Assembly: GCA_947177635.1 (NCBI GenBank)
Contig: CAMWVQ010000016.1
Span: forward strand, 1-45,597
Reading direction: 5' to 3'
DNA: 45,597 nt
DNA from: an uncultured Porphyromonadaceae bacterium
Lineage (GTDB): Bacteria > Bacteroidota > Bacteroidia > Bacteroidales > Muribaculaceae
Part shown: piece after piece, positions 8,825-20,100 of the stretch
Layout: each line of letters opens with the position of its first letter
How positions within the stretch are numbered: the stretch's first letter is position 1
The notes under the pieces: generated by a model
Seen by the model: only the letters and a program-made list of their open reading frames with translations
What the model was told of the DNA's origin: nothing
The model's database searches: none
Program-made: the position numbers and the translations under genes

Positions 8825-9142
8825 TCAGAGGGCGAGAAGCTCCTCGATTTTGGCCACGAGGGTCTCGCGGGTCTGAGAACCGGCCAGGCGGATGGGGGCC
8901 TTCTCCCCGTTCTTGAAGAAGAGGATTGTGGGGAGCGACATCACGCGGTATTCGGTGGCGAGGTCTCCCTCCTCATCCACATTGTATTTGCCGATGACCA
9001 CTTTCCCCTCATATTCCTGGGCGAGCTGGTCGACAAGGGGAGCCATTGCCTTGCAGGGGCCGCACCATGTGGCCCAGCAGTCGATAACTACGGGTTTGCC
9101 CGATTCGATGATTTCGCGGGCGTTTTCGTCTGTGATTGTCAT
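8825..9142 (-). CDS. trxA: Thioredoxin
   Basis: This 105-residue protein has the usual single-domain thioredoxin length. The redox site WCGPCK is near residues 26-31, the cis-proline is in SLPT, and the typical FFKNGE strand follows. It has no signal peptide, so it is cytoplasmic and should reduce disulfides of ribonucleotide reductase, peroxidases and similar targets. It is the last gene of a tsaB-dnaE-trxA run, 44 nt after the dnaE stop. Confidence 0.96.
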   Translation of the reverse strand: MTITDENAREIIESGKPVVIDCWATWCGPCKAMAPLVDQLAQEYEGKVVIGKYNVDEEGDLATEYRVMSLPTILFFKNGEKAPIRLAGSQTRETLVAKIEELLAL

Positions 9143-9186
9143 AATATGTTGCGTTATGTTTTTGATTTCAGGGGTATGAAGCCCGG

Positions 9187-12100
9187 CTATTTGCGGGTGT
9201 TGTGAAGTTCGAACTTGTATTCCAGCGGGAGGGAGTCAAGGATGTTGACCAGCTTGCGGTCCATCGGCATCTTCATCGATGATGTCATCCTCAGCCACCG
9301 GTTGGCGTCGGGGTCGAAGATGCGGAAACTGATGTTTCCCTTCCCGGCGTCGGGGTTGTTGGCCTTGAACTGCTCCTTGATGAGGTCTGTCACGGCGGGT
9401 TTCAGGTCATCGCGGGTTATCGACAGCGTGACGCCGGAAATCAGCTGCCCCTTGACGTCGTTGAGGAGCTGTATCCTGACAACCTCGAACTGCGGCGGCT
9501 TGTTGAAGCGGCTTTCGGCGCGCACGTTGACCATGATGGGGGTGCCTTCGCGGCCATACTTGGCGAAGTCGATGTATTTCTGCCCGAAGAGGCGTATCTC
9601 GGTGGAGCCGGTGTAGTCCTCCAGGGTTATGATTGCGAAATTGCCGCCGGTGCGGGTCGGACGTTCCACGAACTTGGTGACCATCCCGCCGAATGTCAGC
9701 TCTTTCCCCTCCTCGGGGACAGCCTCGACATAATCCTTGACGGAACGCATGCCGTAGTTAAGCTCCATATAATAACGGTCGAGGGGATGGGCCGAAAGGT
9801 ACATGCCTACCAGCTCCCGCTCCTTCTCGAGCTTGACGGCGTCGACCCATGGCACCGCGCTCTTGACCTCGGGACGTCCGGCGGTGTTCATCTCCTCGGC
9901 CATGTCGCCGAAGAGCGACGCCGAGGCCTCCATCTGGGCGTTCTGGTACATCTGTCCGTAGCGCAGCAACTGGTCTGAGAAGCTTTCGTCGCGGTTGTTC
10001 TTCTCGAAATAGTCCTCACGCTTGATGTCGGTGTACCAGTCGAAGGCTCCGGCCAGCACCAGCGAGTCGAACACGCGGCGGTTGATGAGCCTGGATGGCA
10101 CACGCTCGACGAAGTCGTAGGGGGAGGTGAACTTCCCACCCTCGTCGCGGGTCTGGATGATGGCGGCCACGACATTGTCGCCTACCCCCTTGATGGCGGC
10201 CAGTCCGAAGCGGATGTCACCCTTGGAGTTCACACCGAAGTCGTTGAACGATTCATTGACGTCGGGTCCCTTGACGGGTATCTTCATCGCCTTGCACTCA
10301 TCCATGAAGTTGGTGAGCTTGGTGATGTCGGAGCGGTTGCGCGACAAGACGGCGGCCATGTATTCCGCCGGATAGTTTGCCTTGAGGTAGGCGGTCTGGA
10401 AGGCCACCCATGAGTAGCAGGTGGCGTGTGACTTGTTGAAGGCGTATGACGCGAACTTCTCCCAGTCACCCCAGATTTTCTCAAGCACCTTCGGGTCGTG
10501 GCCGTTGGCCTGCCCCCCTTCGAGGAATTTCCCCTTGAGGTGGTTCATCTTGTCGATGAGCTTCTTACCCATGGCTTTTCGCAGGGTGTCGCTCTCGCCT
10601 CGGGTGAAGTTGGCAAGCAGACGGCTCAGGAGCATGACCTGCTCCTGGTAGACGGTGACGCCGTAAGTGTCTTTGAGATACTTCTCCATGATGGGGATAT
10701 CGTAGACAATCGGCGACCGCCCGTGTTTTCGGGCGATGAAATCCGGTATGTAGTCCATCGGGCCTGGACGGTAGAGGGCGTTCATCGCTATGAGGTCTTC
10801 GAACACCGAGGGCTGCAGCTCGCGGAGGTATTTCTGCATGCCCGCCGACTCGAACTGGAATGTCCCGACGGTGCGCCCCTCGCAATAGAGCTGGTATGTC
10901 TTGGGGTCGTCGATAGGGATGTTGTCCATGTCGACATCTATCCCCCGGGTGAGCTTGATGTTCTTGACCGCGTCCATGATTATGGAGAGGGTCTTGAGCC
11001 CCAGGAAGTCCATCTTTATCAAGCCGGTCTCCTCGATGACGCGCCCCTCATACTGGGTGACCAGCAGTTTCCCCTCGACCTTGTCGTCGGCGGTGGCGAC
11101 AGGCACCCAGTCGGAGATGGCGTCGCGGCAGATGATGACGCCGCAGGCGTGGACGCCGGTGTTGCGCACGTTCCCCTCAAGCTGACGGGCGTATTTGAGG
11201 GTCTCCCTCATTATCGGGTCGGGATTCTGCAGCTCGTTCTTGAACTCGGTGACATACTCGTAGCAGTTGCCGAGGGTGGGCTTCAGCTCCTTGCCGTTCA
11301 CTTCCGGCATGTGGCGCGGAATCATCTTGGTCAGACGGTCGCTCTCGGGAATCGGCAGACCCTCCACGCGGGCCACATCCTTGAGGGCCGACTTGGCCGC
11401 CATGGTGCCGTATGTGATGATATGCGCAACCTTCTCGGCGCCATACTTGTCGGTGACATATTTGAGCACGCGGGCGCGGCCGTCATCGTCGAAGTCGACG
11501 TCGATATCAGGGAGCGATATACGGTCGGGGTTGAGGAATCGCTCAAACAGGAGGTCATATTTTACAGGGTCTATCTGGGTGATTCCCAGACAGTAGGCCA
11601 CACAGGAACCTGCGGCCGAGCCACGGCCCGGGCCGACCGACACCCCGAGCTTGGCTCGCGACTCGTTGATGAAGTCCTGCACAATCAGGAAGTAGCCTGG
11701 GAAACCCATCGTCTTCATGATGTGGAGCTCGAACTTGATGCGTTCCTGCAGCTCGGGGGTAAGGGGGGAGCCGTAGCGGCGTTCCGCCCCCTCGTATGCG
11801 AGTTTGGCCAGGTAGTCGGCCTCGAATTTTATGCGGTAGAGTTTGTCGTAGCCTCCGAGTTTCTTTATCTTCTTCTCCCCCTCCTCGCGGCTCATCACCT
11901 CGTTGCCGTTCTCGTCGCGGGTGAACTCGTTGAACAGCTCCTCCTCGGTGATGCGCGAGCGGTATTCCTCCTCGGTGCCGAACTCCTCGGGGATGGCGAA
12001 GAAGGGCATGATGGGGGCGTGGTCGATGTCGTAGAACTCCACCTTGTCGAGAATCTCCCGGGTGGTCTCGAGCGACTGGGGGATGTCGGCGAACACGCGG

Positions 12101-12990
12101 CTCATCTCCTCGGTGGTCTTCAGCCACTCCTGCTTGGAGTAGAGCATACGGTTCTCGTCGGCTATTTTCTTGTTGGTGGCCACGCAGATGAGTCGTTCGT
12201 GGGCCTCGGCGTCATCCTCGTTGACGAAATGGACGTCGTTGGTGGCCACGACCTTCACACCGTATTTTTCGGCGATGCGCAGCAGTTCGGCGTTGACGGT
12301 CTCCTGGAGGTGGAATGTCTCGTGGTTGGCGCGTGGCACCGTGGCCTTGTGGCGCTGCAGCTCAAGGTAGTAGTCGTCGCCGAACACCTCCTTGTACCAC
12401 ATCACCTGCTTCTCGGCCTCCTCGATCTCACCCCCGGTGATGAGGCGGGGAATCTCGCCGCCCAGGCATGCCGAGCAGCATATGAGCCCTTCGGAGTGGG
12501 CGCGCAGCTCCTCCTTGTCGGTTCGGGGATGGAAATAGAACCCTTCGGTCCAGGCGCGCGATACTATCTTTACAAGGTTGTGGTAGCCTTTGAGGTTCTT
12601 GGCCAGCAGTATCAGGTGGCGTCCCTTGTCACCCTTGTCGCCACGGTCGAGCAGCGAGTTCCTGGCCACATACACCTCACAGCCGAATATCGGCTTGAAT
12701 ATCTTCTTCTCAAGGGCGGCGGCCTCCTCGCGCTTGGCGGCGGCTGTCGCCTCGTCGCCGCCCTTCGCGGCCTCATCGGCGGCTTTCAGGGCATCTTTGA
12801 TTGCCCCTTTGGTCTTGCCGTTCTTCTTGGCGACATAATTGTAGAATTCCTTGATGCCGAACATGTTGCCGTGGTCGGTCAGGGCGATGCCGGGCATACC
12901 GTCGGCCATCGCCTTGTCTACCAGGGCGTTGATTGACGCCTGGCCGTCAAGGACAGAATATTGAGAGTGGACGTGGAGATGGGTGAACAT
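9187..12990 (-). CDS. dnaE: DNA polymerase III alpha subunit
   Basis: This 1267-residue replicative polymerase begins with a PHP domain (HLHVHSQYSVLDG, TDHGNMFG). A charged Ala/Lys/Glu-rich insert at ~65-100 is of a kind common in Bacteroidetes DnaE. The palm carries GPGRGSAAGS and the catalytic PDIDVDFDD at ~490-500. The fingers follow (YRPGPMDYIPDF; YQEQVMLL), then a helix-hairpin-helix region (AIKGVGDNVVAAI) and an OB-fold near 1080-1160 (ELTFGGMVTKF). The gene is intact with no intein. The start codon directly follows the tsaB stop, which indicates translational coupling. Confidence 0.97.
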   Translation of the reverse strand: MFTHLHVHSQYSVLDGQASINALVDKAMADGMPGIALTDHGNMFGIKEFYNYVAKKNGKTKGAIKDALKAADEAAKGGDEATAAAKREEAAALEKKIFKPIFGCEVYVARNSLLDRGDKGDKGRHLILLAKNLKGYHNLVKIVSRAWTEGFYFHPRTDKEELRAHSEGLICCSACLGGEIPRLITGGEIEEAEKQVMWYKEVFGDDYYLELQRHKATVPRANHETFHLQETVNAELLRIAEKYGVKVVATNDVHFVNEDDAEAHERLICVATNKKIADENRMLYSKQEWLKTTEEMSRVFADIPQSLETTREILDKVEFYDIDHAPIMPFFAIPEEFGTEEEYRSRITEEELFNEFTRDENGNEVMSREEGEKKIKKLGGYDKLYRIKFEADYLAKLAYEGAERRYGSPLTPELQERIKFELHIMKTMGFPGYFLIVQDFINESRAKLGVSVGPGRGSAAGSCVAYCLGITQIDPVKYDLLFERFLNPDRISLPDIDVDFDDDGRARVLKYVTDKYGAEKVAHIITYGTMAAKSALKDVARVEGLPIPESDRLTKMIPRHMPEVNGKELKPTLGNCYEYVTEFKNELQNPDPIMRETLKYARQLEGNVRNTGVHACGVIICRDAISDWVPVATADDKVEGKLLVTQYEGRVIEETGLIKMDFLGLKTLSIIMDAVKNIKLTRGIDVDMDNIPIDDPKTYQLYCEGRTVGTFQFESAGMQKYLRELQPSVFEDLIAMNALYRPGPMDYIPDFIARKHGRSPIVYDIPIMEKYLKDTYGVTVYQEQVMLLSRLLANFTRGESDTLRKAMGKKLIDKMNHLKGKFLEGGQANGHDPKVLEKIWGDWEKFASYAFNKSHATCYSWVAFQTAYLKANYPAEYMAAVLSRNRSDITKLTNFMDECKAMKIPVKGPDVNESFNDFGVNSKGDIRFGLAAIKGVGDNVVAAIIQTRDEGGKFTSPYDFVERVPSRLINRRVFDSLVLAGAFDWYTDIKREDYFEKNNRDESFSDQLLRYGQMYQNAQMEASASLFGDMAEEMNTAGRPEVKSAVPWVDAVKLEKERELVGMYLSAHPLDRYYMELNYGMRSVKDYVEAVPEEGKELTFGGMVTKFVERPTRTGGNFAIITLEDYTGSTEIRLFGQKYIDFAKYGREGTPIMVNVRAESRFNKPPQFEVVRIQLLNDVKGQLISGVTLSITRDDLKPAVTDLIKEQFKANNPDAGKGNISFRIFDPDANRWLRMTSSMKMPMDRKLVNILDSLPLEYKFELHNTRK

Positions 12991-13689
12991 TTACGAGAAG
13001 AGGTTACGCGGCTTCGTGGCCTGGAAATCTTTGAGATAGAGAGGGGTTGAATAGGCGAGGTCGAGGAGGTCGCCGTTGCGGAAAGCGCGTTCCGAGAGGG
13101 CCACCATGTCGACTGCCAGAGGGTTGACATCGGGGATGAAGATGGCGTTGGGATGGCTGCCGAGCAGCTCACGCGCCTTCCCCGACCCGTCGCCGAAGAA
13201 TGCTACCGGCGAACGGTCGAGATATTCCTTGTAGCTGTCCGCGTCGAGAATCAGGGGGGATGGCTCCATCAGCGGCTGCAGGGCAAGGTCGTAGACGGCG
13301 GTGTAGACCTCCATGCGGCGGGCGTCGATCATCGGCGCGAAGAGGGTTCCTTCGGGGAGGTCGTCACGGGAGAACATCACCCCGACAGACATAAGTTCGA
13401 GGGTCGGCACACCTATGAGGGGAATCCCGAGGGCGTAAGCCAGCCCCTTGGCCTCGCTCAGGCCGATGCGCAGCCCCGTGTAGCTGCCCGGGCCAATAGA
13501 GACGGCCACGGCGTCGAGGGGCATCTCGTGACGGCGCAGGTGGTCGAGGGCCTCCTTTATGAAGCCGCTCAGCACCACGGCGTGGTTGCGTCCCTGGAAC
13601 TCTTCGGAATGCTGCAGGATAGCTCCTTCCGAGGCGAGCGCGACGGAGCACACCGATGTTGATGTCTCTATATTCAGTATGGTAGCCAT
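12991..13689 (-). CDS. tsaB: tRNA threonylcarbamoyladenosine biosynthesis protein TsaB
   Basis: The protein has 232 residues. Its N-terminus ILNIETSTSVCSVALA and the SIGPGSYTGLRIGLSEAKGLAYAL block are hallmark TsaB motifs of the ASKHA fold. With TsaD and TsaE it forms the complex that installs t6A at position 37 of ANN-decoding tRNAs. It heads the tsaB-dnaE-trxA group, and its stop abuts the dnaE start. A -7 box lies about 65 nt upstream. Confidence 0.94.
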   Translation of the reverse strand: MATILNIETSTSVCSVALASEGAILQHSEEFQGRNHAVVLSGFIKEALDHLRRHEMPLDAVAVSIGPGSYTGLRIGLSEAKGLAYALGIPLIGVPTLELMSVGVMFSRDDLPEGTLFAPMIDARRMEVYTAVYDLALQPLMEPSPLILDADSYKEYLDRSPVAFFGDGSGKARELLGSHPNAIFIPDVNPLAVDMVALSERAFRNGDLLDLAYSTPLYLKDFQATKPRNLFS

Positions 13690-13753
13690 TAGGGGGAATC
13701 TTGTGACAGTGGGGTCCCGGGGCCTTTCAGGGAGGGCCCGGAAAATTTTTCCA

Positions 13754-13761
13754 CAAAATTA
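13754..13761 (-). promoter_or_regulatory. -7 box for tsaB-dnaE-trxA
   Basis: TAATTTTG on the minus strand matches TAnnTTTG and would give a 5' UTR of about 60 nt. That UTR contains a GC-rich hairpin built from the GGGCCC and GGGGCC runs near 13710-13735. Confidence 0.5.
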
Positions 13762-13785
13762 CACAATTTTCTCATCAAAAAAAGT

Positions 13786-13793
13786 TAAATTTG
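13786..13793 (+). promoter_or_regulatory. -7 box for yicC
   Basis: TAAATTTG lies 36 nt before the yicC ATG. It is back to back with the tsaB box in the 140-bp divergent region. Confidence 0.6.
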
Positions 13794-13829
13794 CAAACAA
13801 AAACAATCAGTATAAACCATAACTGAATA

Positions 13830-14705
13830 ATGATTCTGTCTATGACCGGATTCGGCAGCGCGACTGCCGAATGTCTCAACAAGAAATTTACCGTTGAAGT
13901 CAAATCCTTGAACTCCAAGCAGCTCGACCTGACCCTGCGTCTCCCCCAGGGTTACCGTCAGGTGGAGGCCGAAGTCAGGGCGTTGGTCGCCCCGCGCCTC
14001 GAAAGAGGGAAATCAGAGCTGTCGGCGTTCGTGGAGACCACTTCCGGGGAGGCGTCGGCACGGCTCAACCTCGAGGCAATGGCCGACTACCGCAGGCAGA
14101 TTATCGAGGCCTCGGAAAAACTGGGCATCCCCGAGCCGGCCGACTGGTACGGGGTCTTGCTCCGCATGCCTGACGTGATCAAGGCCGAGACCCCCGTCGA
14201 AGCCGCCGAACCTGAGAAGGAGGCCCTGCTGGAATGTGTCCGCAAGGCTGTCGAGGGGCTGATGGAGCACCGTGCCGCCGAAGGGCGCCGCCTCGACGAG
14301 TTCTTCCGCCTGCGCATCAGCCGCATCTCGGAACTGCTGGCCGAGGTGCCGCGCTACGAGACGGAGCGCATCACCAAAATCCGCTCGCGAATCACCGACA
14401 GCCTCTCCTCGATTCCCAAGGTGGACTATGACAAGGGACGCCTCGAGCAGGAGATGATTTTCTACATCGAGAAACTCGACATCAACGAGGAGAAACAGCG
14501 CCTGTCACAGCATCTGCGCTACTTCCTTGAGACCCTCGACGCCGCCCCCGGCCAGGGGAAGAAGCTCGGCTTCATCGCCCAGGAGATGGGCCGCGAAATC
14601 AACACCCTCGGCTCGAAGAGCAACCAGGCCGACATGCAGATTCTCGTGGTGAAGATGAAGGATGAACTTGAACAGATCAAGGAGCAGGTGCTGAACGTGA
14701 TGTGA
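13830..14705 (+). CDS. yicC: YicC/YloC-family endoribonuclease
   Basis: This 291-residue protein opens with ILSMTGFGSA, the invariant N-terminal signature, followed by VEVKSLNSKQLDLTLRLP and ending in the conserved NTLGSKSNQADMQILVVKMKDELEQIKEQVLNV. Family members are hexameric endoribonucleases acting on RNA. In many Bacteroidales yicC is followed at once by gmk and nadD. Here a terminator and a GH53 gene lie in between. Confidence 0.94.
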   Translation: MILSMTGFGSATAECLNKKFTVEVKSLNSKQLDLTLRLPQGYRQVEAEVRALVAPRLERGKSELSAFVETTSGEASARLNLEAMADYRRQIIEASEKLGIPEPADWYGVLLRMPDVIKAETPVEAAEPEKEALLECVRKAVEGLMEHRAAEGRRLDEFFRLRISRISELLAEVPRYETERITKIRSRITDSLSSIPKVDYDKGRLEQEMIFYIEKLDINEEKQRLSQHLRYFLETLDAAPGQGKKLGFIAQEMGREINTLGSKSNQADMQILVVKMKDELEQIKEQVLNVM

Positions 14706-14760
14706 TTTCCGCAAAGCACGGCCGACATTTTGAATACAGGTCGACATTTTAAATCTATTT

Positions 14761-14804
14761 GTGGAATTTTGTGTGGCGTCACATACAAGATTCCACTCTT
14801 TTTT
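14761..14804 (+). terminator. Intrinsic terminator after yicC
   Basis: A stem of about 15 bp (GTGGAAT...ATTCCAC outer arms, two G-U wobbles) is followed directly by TCTTTTTT. It separates yicC transcription from the GH53 gene 56 nt further on. Confidence 0.75.
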
Positions 14805-14859
14805 GACGTTGTATAACGTGACACATCCATAATCAAACCATAGACAATCAAAACCATAG

Positions 14860-16122
14860 ATGAAACACAGATTACTTCTTTTCGCCGCCGCAGCCGCCCT
14901 GACGGCGACTTCAGCTTTCGCCTCGCGCAAGTATGCCGGGGGCGACATCTCCCTGCTGCCCGAGTATGAGGAGGCCGGCGCGGTCTACCTCAACTACGAC
15001 GGACAGCCTGTCGATGGTTCCGCCCTCGACTTCTTCTCCTCGCAGGGGTGGGACATCATGCGCATCCGCCTCTTTGTCGACCCGGCCAACTACAACGGCC
15101 CCGACAAAGACCCCAACGCCTGCCAGAGCCTCGACTACATCATCCCCATCTGCAAGCGCATCAAGGGCGCCGGACTGCCGCTGATGCTCGACTTCCATTA
15201 CTCCGACACCTGGGCCGACCCGGCCAAGCAGTGGACCCCCACCGCCTGGGTGGGCCTCGACGACAACCAGCTGTACCAGAAAATCTACGACTACACCCGC
15301 GAGACCCTGCTGACGCTCGCCGACGAGGGGATAACGCCCGATTTCATCCAGACCGGAAACGAAATCTCATACGGGATGCTCTGGGGAGCCTGGAACGCCC
15401 CCGCCTCGTCGCTCAAGAAGTGCTTCATCAACAGCAACGCCAACTGGAATCGTTTCACTACCTTGTTGAAACAGGCCGGGAAGGCTTGCCGCGAGGTCTG
15501 CCCCGACGCCGGAATCGTGCTTCACACCGAGCGCGTAGACAACGTTGCCGTGCAAGACAACTTCTACACCCGCATGGAGGAGGCCGGGGTCGACTACGAC
15601 ATCATCGGCCTGAGCTACTACCCCTACTTCCACGGCCCGCTGGCCAACCTCGACAAGGCCGTCAGCAGCCTGGAGGGGAAATTCCCCGGGAAGGAGGTGA
15701 TGGTGGTGGAGGCCGGATACCCCTACAAATGGGAGGTTCCCGGCACAACCTTCGATTACAGCAATGTCTACCCCTACTCCGACGCCGGACAGCGTGATTT
15801 CACCTCCGCCCTAGTGGAGCAGCTGAAGACCCACGACAATGTCACCGGCCTGATATGGTGGTGGCCTGAATACAACGCCTACCGCACAAGCCTCTCGGGA
15901 TGGTACAACGCGCCGCTTTTCGACAGCACCAACGGACGCGCCTGCAACGCCATCAAGTCCCTGGCCTCTTTCGCCGACAAGGCGGGAATCGAGGGAATCG
16001 CCGCCGATGCCCCCAACGCAGAAGGCAGTGGCCCGTGGCACAACCTCCTGGGCCAGCCTGTCGAGGAGCCGCTGGCCCCCGGCATCTACATCCGCGACGG
16101 CGAAAAACGCCTCGTGAAATAA
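14860..16122 (+). CDS. Secreted arabinogalactan endo-beta-1,4-galactanase, GH53
   Basis: This 420-residue glycoside hydrolase has a signal peptide (1-~22, cleavage near AFA). The catalytic domain starts at YAGGDISLLPEYE and holds the GH53 landmarks: IMRIRLFVDP, LDFHYSDTWADP, the acid/base Glu in FIQTGNEI, IGLSYYP and the nucleophile Glu in VMVVEAGYP. These enzymes cleave beta-1,4-galactan, the side chains of pectin and type I arabinogalactan. The last ~30 residues (WHNLLGQPVEEPLAPGIYIRDGEKRLVK) resemble a short type IX sorting tail, which suggests cell-surface or extracellular location. The gene stands between yicC and gmk, is separated from both by its own signals, and has no SusC/SusD pair nearby. 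Confidence 0.92.
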   Translation: MKHRLLLFAAAAALTATSAFASRKYAGGDISLLPEYEEAGAVYLNYDGQPVDGSALDFFSSQGWDIMRIRLFVDPANYNGPDKDPNACQSLDYIIPICKRIKGAGLPLMLDFHYSDTWADPAKQWTPTAWVGLDDNQLYQKIYDYTRETLLTLADEGITPDFIQTGNEISYGMLWGAWNAPASSLKKCFINSNANWNRFTTLLKQAGKACREVCPDAGIVLHTERVDNVAVQDNFYTRMEEAGVDYDIIGLSYYPYFHGPLANLDKAVSSLEGKFPGKEVMVVEAGYPYKWEVPGTTFDYSNVYPYSDAGQRDFTSALVEQLKTHDNVTGLIWWWPEYNAYRTSLSGWYNAPLFDSTNGRACNAIKSLASFADKAGIEGIAADAPNAEGSGPWHNLLGQPVEEPLAPGIYIRDGEKRLVK

Positions 16123-16144
16123 GGCGTGTATTAAAAAATTTGGC

Positions 16145-16152
16145 TATATTTG
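16145..16152 (+). promoter_or_regulatory. -7 box for gmk
   Basis: TATATTTG is a perfect -7 match. The predicted transcription start (about 16156-16158) falls at the first bases of the hairpin that follows. Confidence 0.65.
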
Positions 16153-16154
16153 CA

Positions 16155-16200
16155 GGGTGGTAACCGGCGCGGCATGCGAAAGCACCGCAGGTTTCCACCC
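16155..16200 (+). ncRNA. Structured 5' leader of gmk mRNA
   Basis: GGGTGG-T-AACC pairs with GGTT-T-CCACCC (one internal mismatch). A GCGG/CCGC stem and a TGC-GAAA-GCA GNRA-capped tip are nested inside. The fold spans 46 nt, begins at the predicted 5' end, and is followed by an A/T-rich 26 nt up to the gmk ATG. No U-tract follows, so it is not an obvious terminator. It may be a 5'-end stabiliser, a protein site or a regulatory RNA. Confidence 0.5.
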
Positions 16201-16226
16201 TCATTTTATATAGAAAAACAATCGAC

Positions 16227-16799
16227 ATGGCAGGTAAACTTATCATAATCTCCGCCCCATCGGGTTGCGGCAAATCGACCATCATCGGAGACATAATGGA
16301 CCGGGGGGAACTTGACCTCCAGTTTTCCGTCTCGGCCACCAACCGCAAGCCCCGCGAGGGGGAAGTCGATGGTGTCAACTACCACTTCCTCTCTGACGAG
16401 AGATTCCAGGAACTGATTGCCGAAGGGGCATTCGTGGAATACGAGCAGGTATATCCCGGCCGCTACTACGGCACCCTCCGCAGCGAAATCGAGAACCGCG
16501 TGGCCTCAGGCCACAACGTGATACTCGACATCGACGTGTGCGGCGGGGTGAATGTGAAGGAACTCTTCGGCGACAAGGCCCTGGCCATCTTCATCGAGCC
16601 GCCAAGCATCGAGGAGCTGCGCAACCGCCTGGTCAACCGTGGCAGCGACTCGGCCGACTCGATACGCCAGCGCGTCGACCGCGCCGAGTATGAGCTTGGA
16701 TTCATCCCGAAGTATGACCATGTGGTCACCAACGACGAGCTTCCCCGCGCCATAGCCGAGGTGGAATCGCTCATCAGGGATTACATCAAGGAGGACTGA
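16227..16799 (+). CDS. gmk: Guanylate kinase
   Basis: This 190-residue protein phosphorylates GMP to GDP with ATP. The P-loop is SAPSGCGKST near residues 7-16. The GMP-binding region has the typical FSVSATNRKPREGEVDGVNYHFLS block, and the lid region contains RLVNRGSDSADSIRQR. It is translated from its own promoter with a structured leader, and nadD follows after 18 nt. Confidence 0.96.
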   Translation: MAGKLIIISAPSGCGKSTIIGDIMDRGELDLQFSVSATNRKPREGEVDGVNYHFLSDERFQELIAEGAFVEYEQVYPGRYYGTLRSEIENRVASGHNVILDIDVCGGVNVKELFGDKALAIFIEPPSIEELRNRLVNRGSDSADSIRQRVDRAEYELGFIPKYDHVVTNDELPRAIAEVESLIRDYIKED

Positions 16800-16817
16800 C
16801 CTGGGAGGGGGAAAGAG

Positions 16818-17387
16818 ATGGTCATCGGAGTCTTCGGCGGGTCATTCAACCCGGTTCACAACGGGCATGTCAGCCTGGCCCGCGAGGTCGTGGCCCGCGG
16901 GCTTGCCGACAAGGTGATGATGGTGGTGTCACCCCTGAATCCCCTGAAGGAGAACCCGGCGTCGCTCATCGACGACAGCCTCAGGATGGAGATGCTGCGC
17001 CTTGCCTGCGCCCCATATCCCGAGCTGGAGGCGAGCGACATCGAGCTTTCGATGCCCCGCCCTTCCTACACCGTCGACACCCTCCGCAAGCTATCCGCCG
17101 AAAATCCACACGACTCTTTCCGGCTCATAATCGGGGCAGACAACTGGGAATGCTTCGACCGGTGGAAATCCCACGGGGAGATTCTGCGCGACTACTCCCC
17201 CATCGTCTATCCCCGCCGGGGATGCGTGATGCCCGGGGAGGATTCCCCCGCCACGCCGATGTGGGCCGACCTGCTGCCGGTGTCAAGCACCGAGGTCAGG
17301 GAGAGGCTCGCCCGGGGGCGCGAGGTGAACAATCTGGTGCCTCCGGCGGTATTGGATTATATACGGGCCAACTCACTCTACTCCTGA
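16818..17387 (+). CDS. nadD: Nicotinate-nucleotide adenylyltransferase
   Basis: This 189-residue protein converts nicotinate mononucleotide to deamido-NAD in NAD synthesis. The nucleotidyltransferase signature GGSFNPVHNGH is at residues ~7-17 and the second motif VSSTEVRERL is near the C-terminus. The gene is 18 nt after gmk and probably co-transcribed with it. The ligA product two genes on consumes NAD, though that link may be accidental. Confidence 0.95.
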   Translation: MVIGVFGGSFNPVHNGHVSLAREVVARGLADKVMMVVSPLNPLKENPASLIDDSLRMEMLRLACAPYPELEASDIELSMPRPSYTVDTLRKLSAENPHDSFRLIIGADNWECFDRWKSHGEILRDYSPIVYPRRGCVMPGEDSPATPMWADLLPVSSTEVRERLARGREVNNLVPPAVLDYIRANSLYS

Positions 17388-17429
17388 GCCGACAACCCGG
17401 ACTCATTCAAACATCTGACACTTATTATT

Positions 17430-19965
<2,536 letters not shown>

Positions 19966-20018
19966 CCCTCCTGCCTCCATACCCTTTTTTATAAAGACAA
20001 TATTTCTGATTTCATGCC

Positions 20019-20046
20019 GCAAACTTGCCGATATCGGCAAGTTTGC
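20019..20046. promoter_or_regulatory. 28-bp perfect palindrome over a promoter (candidate operator)
   Basis: The half-site GCAAACTTGCCGAT is followed directly by its exact reverse complement. The left arm contains the TTG (20025-20027) that lies 20 nt before a -7-like TATCTTTA (20048-20055), so the palindrome covers the -33 element and spacer. A third copy of AAACTTGCCGA lies in direct orientation at 20073-20083, inside the predicted 5' UTR. The position is typical of a repressor site. Confidence 0.7.
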
Positions 20047-20047
20047 T

Positions 20048-20055
20048 TATCTTTA
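20048..20055 (+). promoter_or_regulatory. -7 box for the small membrane protein gene
   Basis: TATCTTTA matches TAnnTTTG except for the last base and is 20 nt from a TTG. It supports a start at the ATG of 20101 and rules out an in-frame ATG at 20014, which would be upstream of the promoter. Confidence 0.5.
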
Positions 20056-20100
20056 CGCCATCAAACACATCAAAACTTGCCGACAAATTCCGCATCACAT

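Noticed and set aside
12700-12830. Charged Ala/Lys/Glu-rich insertion in DnaE as a possible intein or domain insertion
   Set aside because: It is short (~35 residues), lies in the PHP domain and is of a kind common in Bacteroidetes DnaE; no intein motifs.
10498-12936. 812-codon open frame on the plus strand, opposite dnaE
   Set aside because: It mirrors dnaE codon by codon in a GC-rich genome. Its translation is low-complexity His/Leu/Val/Gly-rich without any domain, and dnaE has all expected motifs.
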